NCBI RefSeq assembly: GCF_044763875.1 | Contig: NZ_JBIWGZ010000009.1 | Span: 62,001-126,000, forward strand | Source of the DNA: Rummeliibacillus sp044763875 | GTDB lineage: Bacteria > Bacillota > Bacilli > Bacillales_A > Planococcaceae | Reading direction: 5' to 3' | Length of the DNA stretch: 64,000 bases | In this document: in pieces, positions 60,661 to 64,000 of the stretch | Position numbering within the stretch: position 1 is the stretch's first letter | Layout: each line of letters opens with the position of its first letter | The notes under the pieces: model-generated | What the model was told of the DNA's origin: nothing | The model's input: the letters and a program-made list of their open reading frames with translations, nothing else | Database searches by the model: none | Program-made: the position numbers and the translations under genes

Positions 60661-60681
60661 TTACTTATGATACGGTTCACC
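60661..60681 (-). other. rlmH 3'-end attachment-site core, copy A
   Basis: The last seven codons of rlmH (GEPYHK and stop; GGTGAACCGTATCATAAG then TAA). The same gene end is the SCC attachment site in staphylococci, where GC(T/A)TATCATAA is the core. Copies B, C and D follow downstream in the same orientation. Confidence 0.85.
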
Positions 60682-61140
60682 CTTCATAATCCGATAGCTA
60701 CGGTAAATTTGCTCTACCAAAACAAGCTTCATCAATTGATGTGGTAGTGTCATCTTACCAAATGATAGTTTATCGTCCGCACGGTTTAGTACATCCTCAT
60801 GCAATCCTAGTGAACCACCGATAACGAAGGCAATTTTGCTGTGACCATATGTCATGAGATTTTCGAGGTCTTTTGATAATTCTTCGGAGCTACGCATTTT
60901 ACCGTTGATGGCTAACGCAATGACATAATGATCAGGTGCAATTTTGGCTAGGATGCGTTCACCCTCTTTCTTTTTGACGATTTCCATCTCTGCTTCGCTG
61001 AGTTGTTCGGGTGCTTTTTCGTCAGGAACTTCAATGAGGTCAATTTTTGTATAACCGCTAAGACGTTTAGCATACTCTTCAATCCCCATTTTTAAGTACT
61101 TTTCTTTTAATTTCCCAACGCTTATAATTGTAATACTCAC
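60661..61140 (-). CDS. rlmH: 23S rRNA (pseudouridine1915-N3)-methyltransferase RlmH
   Basis: A 159-residue SPOUT-class enzyme (formerly YbeA/OrfX) that methylates pseudouridine 1915 of 23S rRNA. It has MSITIISVGKLKEKYLKMGI at the start, the knot region KIAFVIGGSLGLHEDVL near 98-115 and the end LVEQIYRSYRIMKGEPYHK. The start is GTG 61140 with a weak ribosome-binding site. Its place beside CxxH, htrA and walJ is the standard one in Bacillales. The 3' end is repeated three times downstream. Confidence 0.95.
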   Translation of the reverse strand: MSITIISVGKLKEKYLKMGIEEYAKRLSGYTKIDLIEVPDEKAPEQLSEAEMEIVKKKEGERILAKIAPDHYVIALAINGKMRSSEELSKDLENLMTYGHSKIAFVIGGSLGLHEDVLNRADDKLSFGKMTLPHQLMKLVLVEQIYRSYRIMKGEPYHK

Positions 61141-61143
61141 AGG

Positions 61144-61560
61144 TTATCCACCTTCATTTTAAATTTACAAACATCTTATCCACATAAGTTATACACATAT
61201 CCACAAGCTGTTCCAAGATATTGTGTGCGCTCATTTGTTCGCCACAATATATGTCGCTTGCTCGTCGCAATAGCTACATTTTGTGGATAACTTTTCTTCT
61301 TCACTTATTTTTTCCATAATAGGGACTTCTTTTTCAGTTGCAACAAACATGTCTAAAGCGTGTCCTATATGTGTTTCACAGCTATATATTTTCAAAATAT
61401 TTCTTCCTTTCGATCTCTTTGATTTCCACAGACTTATGCACAATTCTTCAATTGTTATCCACAACCCATTGTAACAAATGAAAAGCGAGCAGGAAAGACC
61501 AACGCTTTCTTTCCTTACTCGCTTTGTGTATAGTTTACGTTTAAATTTTATTTATCCACA
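61144..61560. promoter_or_regulatory. Cluster of DnaA boxes
   Basis: Exact TTATNCACA boxes occur at 61176-61184, 61189-61197, 61282-61290 (minus strand), 61434-61442, 61455-61463 and 61552-61560. One-mismatch boxes are at 61144, 61197 and 61525. Nine boxes in 420 bp far exceeds chance. The cluster spans the CxxH gene and may bind DnaA as a regulatory site near the origin. Confidence 0.75.
61231..61395 (-). CDS. CxxH/CxxC zinc-binding-motif protein (YyzF-like)
   Basis: A 54-residue protein with the CxxH (SCETH, residues about 5-8) and CxxC (KCSYC, about 40-43) pairs of the CxxH/CxxC family. The family is found between rlmH and htrA in Bacillales. The longer frame adds 23 residues, but AAAGGAAG lies 7 nt before the TTG at 61395 and the family starts MKxYSCExH, so the short form is used. 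Probably a small zinc ribbon; its role is unknown. Confidence 0.88.
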   Translation of the reverse strand: MKIYSCETHIGHALDMFVATEKEVPIMEKISEEEKLSTKCSYCDEQATYIVANK

Positions 61561-62805
61561 CTAATGATTTTTTGCACTATCTGCTAATGTAATTGTTTTT
61601 TGAATTATTTCCCCACCACGATAAGCTTTGATTTTCACTTGATCGCCTACATGCTTTTTGTTGTAAAGGATTTTTCGTAGGTCAATTGAATTATCAATTT
61701 TTTCTCCATCCATTTCAACAATGACATCATATTTTTCTAATCCTGCTTTAGCAGCAGCTGAATTTTTTATAACTTCGCTAACAACAACACCTGATGTTAC
61801 TTCACCTGGTAGTTTAAGCGTATTTCTTTGGTGATAAACTGGAACATCTGTTAAGTCAATGAGCGCAACTCCCATTGAAGGTCTTTCCACTTTACCAGTT
61901 CGTTGTAATTCATCAATTACTGGAATTGCTGTATTGATTGGAATAGCAAATCCTAGCCCTTCTACTGTGGATTCAGAAATTTTCATTGAGTTAATGCCGA
62001 TTACTTGTCCGGCTAAGTTTATTAAAGCACCACCACTGTTACCTGGGTTAATGGCTGCATCTGTTTGTAAAACTTCTGATTGCCAATCTTCAGTGCCATC
62101 CTCATTTAAATCCACTGGAACTGTACGGTCTGTTCCTGAGATAACACCAGTTGTTACGGATCCATAGAAATCCATACCTAGTGGGTTACCAATTGCAATG
62201 ACTGATTCACCTTGTTTTAGTTTATCTGAGTCACCAAATGTTGCAACGGTTTTAACCTTTTTGTTTGAAATTGAAATGACAGCTAAGTCTGTCCAGATAT
62301 CTGTCCCAACAAGTTTTGCCTCTTCTTTGGAACCATCTGAGAATGTTACTTCAAGTTGTTTAGCTCCTTCAACAACGTGATTGTTTGTCACAATGTATGC
62401 CTTGTCTCCCACTTTTTTATAGATGACACCTGAGCCACTGCCAACTTCTTGTTTACCAGTTTTTTCATTAGAAGAACTACTACTGCCACCATCTTGGAAT
62501 GGGAACGTACTCCATAAATCATTTGGAGTTTCTTGAATGTTTGTTATCCCTACAACAGCATCCTTTGTTTTTTCTACTGCATCTGTTACATCAGTATTAA
62601 TTGATGTTGATAGTTGTGGCGTTGCGGTTTTGTTTATTGCCGTATTCACATTTGAACCACTTGGCAAATAACCTATCATAGACGGTAGCAAAAGCCAAAC
62701 AAGTAACGCACCGACGATTACGCCAACAACTCCACTAAAGAAATAACCCGATTTGCTGCCACCTTTTCTGCGACTTTTTGTTTCATCATTATCGTAATAC
62801 CCCAT
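61561..62805 (-). CDS. htrA: HtrA-family serine protease with PDZ domain (YyxA-like)
   Basis: A 414-residue membrane-anchored protease. Residues 1-22 are cytoplasmic and charged, and one helix lies at about 23-45. The trypsin-like domain holds the triad His in VTNNHVVEG near 140, Asp in WTDLAVISI near 170 and Ser in NPGNSGGALIN near 255. A PDZ domain (about 305-400) has VVSEVIKNSAAAKAGLEKYD. It degrades or refolds misfolded exported proteins. AAAGGAAG precedes the ATG. It follows walJ after a terminator, so it has its own promoter. Confidence 0.94.
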   Translation of the reverse strand: MGYYDNDETKSRRKGGSKSGYFFSGVVGVIVGALLVWLLLPSMIGYLPSGSNVNTAINKTATPQLSTSINTDVTDAVEKTKDAVVGITNIQETPNDLWSTFPFQDGGSSSSSNEKTGKQEVGSGSGVIYKKVGDKAYIVTNNHVVEGAKQLEVTFSDGSKEEAKLVGTDIWTDLAVISISNKKVKTVATFGDSDKLKQGESVIAIGNPLGMDFYGSVTTGVISGTDRTVPVDLNEDGTEDWQSEVLQTDAAINPGNSGGALINLAGQVIGINSMKISESTVEGLGFAIPINTAIPVIDELQRTGKVERPSMGVALIDLTDVPVYHQRNTLKLPGEVTSGVVVSEVIKNSAAAKAGLEKYDVIVEMDGEKIDNSIDLRKILYNKKHVGDQVKIKAYRGGEIIQKTITLADSAKNH

Positions 62806-62950
62806 TATTTTCTTCCTTTCTGAGATCCTCTGATTTGTTACTAATACTTTAACCTGTAAAGATTAAAATTAGATGAAAATAAATTAAAAATCAGTTCAAA
62901 ATTACAAAAAAGAGTAGTGAACATATCTTAATTTCCCCAATTTACGCATA

Positions 62951-62972
62951 AAAAAACCCCCTAAATTGGGGG
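62951..62972 (-). terminator. Terminator of the wal operon after walJ
   Basis: CCCCC (62957-62961) and GGGGG (62968-62972) pair with a 6-nt loop, followed on the minus strand by a T run at 62956-62951. It is 11 bp past the walJ stop. Confidence 0.85.
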
Positions 62973-62982
62973 AGAATTTATT

Positions 62983-63771
62983 TTATACTGTGACTAGTTC
63001 CGTTGGCTCATTTGCATCTGTATCGTACAAGTTAACAAATTCACCGGGCATAATACCACATGACTGTAAAGTTTGTGAAACGCTCATTCTTGCTAAATCC
63101 TTCATATTATTATCTTTACTCAAATGGGAAAGATATATACGAGTTGGTTTTTGTTCGACCACTTCACTCATTGCAACAGCTGCATCTTCGTTACTTACAT
63201 GGCCAAGATCACTTAAAATACGACGTTTTATAGACCAAGGATAGCGCCCCATTTGCAACATACCAACATCATGATTGCTTTCAAAGACAAATGAATCTGC
63301 ACCTTTAATGATCCCCTTCATACGGTCACTTACGTAACCCGTATCTGTAATAACAACAAGTTTTTGGCCATTTTCATGGAAACTATAGAACATCGGGTCT
63401 ACAGCATCATGAGACACCGCAAATGATTCGATATCTAAAGAGCCAAAGGTTTTAATTGTTTCCATATCGAATTGAAATCGTTGTTCTACAGGAATATTGC
63501 CTACTAATCCATCCATAGCTTGCCATGTCTTTTCATTCGCAAAAACGGGGATGTTATATTTCCTAGCAAGCACACCAACCCCTTTAATATGATCGGAATG
63601 CTCATGTGTAACTAAAATACCACTTAATTTTTTTATATCACGGTCAACTTTTTCAAATAGTTGCTCCATTTTTTTACCTGTCAGCCCTGCATCAACGATA
63701 AAAGAATGTTCTCCGCTCTCTACATATATGGAGTTGCCCGTACTACCACTGGCTAATACACTGAACTGCAT
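62983..63771 (-). CDS. walJ: WalJ/YycJ metallo-beta-lactamase-fold protein
   Basis: A 262-residue MBL-fold phosphodiesterase-like protein. Metal motifs are VTHEHSDHIKGVG near residue 52, SHDAVDP near 120, ITDTGYVSD near 138 and SHLSKDN near 210. The N-terminus QFSVLASGSTGNSIYVE is the family start. WalJ coordinates cell division with DNA replication in Bacillus and Streptococcus. AAGGAG precedes the ATG, 12 bp after walI. Confidence 0.95.
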   Translation of the reverse strand: MQFSVLASGSTGNSIYVESGEHSFIVDAGLTGKKMEQLFEKVDRDIKKLSGILVTHEHSDHIKGVGVLARKYNIPVFANEKTWQAMDGLVGNIPVEQRFQFDMETIKTFGSLDIESFAVSHDAVDPMFYSFHENGQKLVVITDTGYVSDRMKGIIKGADSFVFESNHDVGMLQMGRYPWSIKRRILSDLGHVSNEDAAVAMSEVVEQKPTRIYLSHLSKDNNMKDLARMSVSQTLQSCGIMPGEFVNLYDTDANEPTELVTV

Positions 63772-63783
63772 CGTAAAGACTCC

Positions 63784-64000
63784 TTACTGCTTTTTTAATT
63801 CTGTTTCTTTTGCATTTTGTTCGATATCAACAATTGTACCATCTACTGCATTGACGAAGTAATCCACTTCCTTCTTTTCTCCTTTTTTATCTTTAGGAAG
63901 AACAACGTGGATATACCATGTAGGTGATAATACTTGTGTCTCTGTTAATAGTACAAGCGTAGAATAACCAAGCTGTGTTTTTGTGACAGTTGAATTGGCG
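63784..64000 (-). CDS. walI: WalI (YycI) regulatory protein, C-terminal part
   Basis: The last 71 codons of a gene that continues beyond the window: STVTKTQLGYSTLVLLTETQ, then SPTWYIHVVLPKDKKG, VDYFVNAVDGTIVDIEQNAK and a stop at 63784. WalI is a membrane protein that, with WalH, restrains the WalK kinase. The sequence and the next gene walJ identify it. Start and membrane helix are outside the window. Confidence 0.9.
   Translation of the reverse strand, partial: ANSTVTKTQLGYSTLVLLTETQVLSPTWYIHVVLPKDKKGEKKEVDYFVNAVDGTIVDIEQNAKETELKKQ

Noticed and set aside
56000..60700. SCC recombinase genes (ccrA/B/C), mec or type I restriction genes in the cassette region
   Set aside because: None of the frames in this interval resembles a serine recombinase, a resistance gene or restriction subunits.
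1..64000. CRISPR arrays, tRNA and rRNA genes
   Set aside because: No regularly spaced repeats, cloverleaf-like sequences ending in CCA, or rRNA-like stretches were seen.

Overview
The window is chromosomal DNA of a low-GC Gram-positive bacterium, most likely a Bacillales member close to Planococcaceae (Lysinibacillus-like). The evidence is AAGGAGG ribosome-binding sites, frequent TTG/GTG starts, an L-box lysine riboswitch, GlnK/GlnL, a BY-kinase module, HAAS/DUF4097 proteins, and the walI-walJ-htrA-CxxH-rlmH order at the right end. That order is normally found beside the replication origin, so the right edge is origin-proximal. No rRNA, tRNA, CRISPR array, transposase or phage gene was found.

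Layout, left to right. 0.1-4.0 kb: thioesterase, broken aldehyde dehydrogenase, AAC(3)-type acetyltransferase, DUF779/acetaldehyde dehydrogenase pair. 4.4-11.4 kb: tyrosine kinase/modulator/PHP phosphatase module and a 1451-residue secreted lamin-tail/metallophosphoesterase protein. 11.7-16.3 kb: branched-chain amino acid ABC transporter. 16.6-21.5 kb: two MarR-linked units, two methyltransferases and several gene remnants. 21.8-28.9 kb: membrane PPIase with an OmpR/HK pair, and a glutamate-type symporter with GlnK/GlnL. 29.4-38.2 kb: pirin, riboswitch-controlled lysine-type ABC transporter, acidic unknown protein, guaC, chemoreceptor. 38.3-49 kb: VOC proteins, unknown proteins, ArsB-like permease, diguanylate cyclase, PgeF, PadR/DUF1700/DUF4097 operon. 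49-51.6 kb: ATP-grasp/unknown/DUF350/lipoprotein operon resembling enterobacterial yjfKLMC and ygiBC. 51.8-55.7 kb: ABM/nitroreductase with TetR, and Crp-like regulator with MFS transporter. 56-60.7 kb: accessory segment downstream of rlmH. 60.7-64 kb: rlmH, CxxH, htrA, walJ, walI (partial).

The most unusual feature is the accessory segment. The last 18-21 bases of rlmH recur three more times in the same orientation (58891, 57609 and 56071) and split the DNA downstream of rlmH into three cargo blocks: a FadR-like regulator with a fatty-acid hydroxylase; a radical SAM protein; and an unknown protein with a small helical protein. The rlmH (orfX) 3' end is the attachment site of SCC elements in staphylococci, so this looks like a row of SCC-type cassettes or their remnants. 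No ccr recombinase gene is in the window.

Several regulatory circuits can be read from the DNA: an 11-bp-periodic motif shared by the OmpR/HK promoter and the PPIase promoter; a tandem ATGTCGGAT repeat before the symporter gene next to glnKL; FadR-type TGGTNNNACCA operators 22 bp apart; a perfect 22-bp palindrome between the Crp-like regulator and the MFS gene; MarR-type operators; PurBox-like sites before guaC; and a cluster of DnaA boxes around the CxxH gene. Many coding starts were moved from the longest frame to the codon with a well-placed Shine-Dalgarno sequence.
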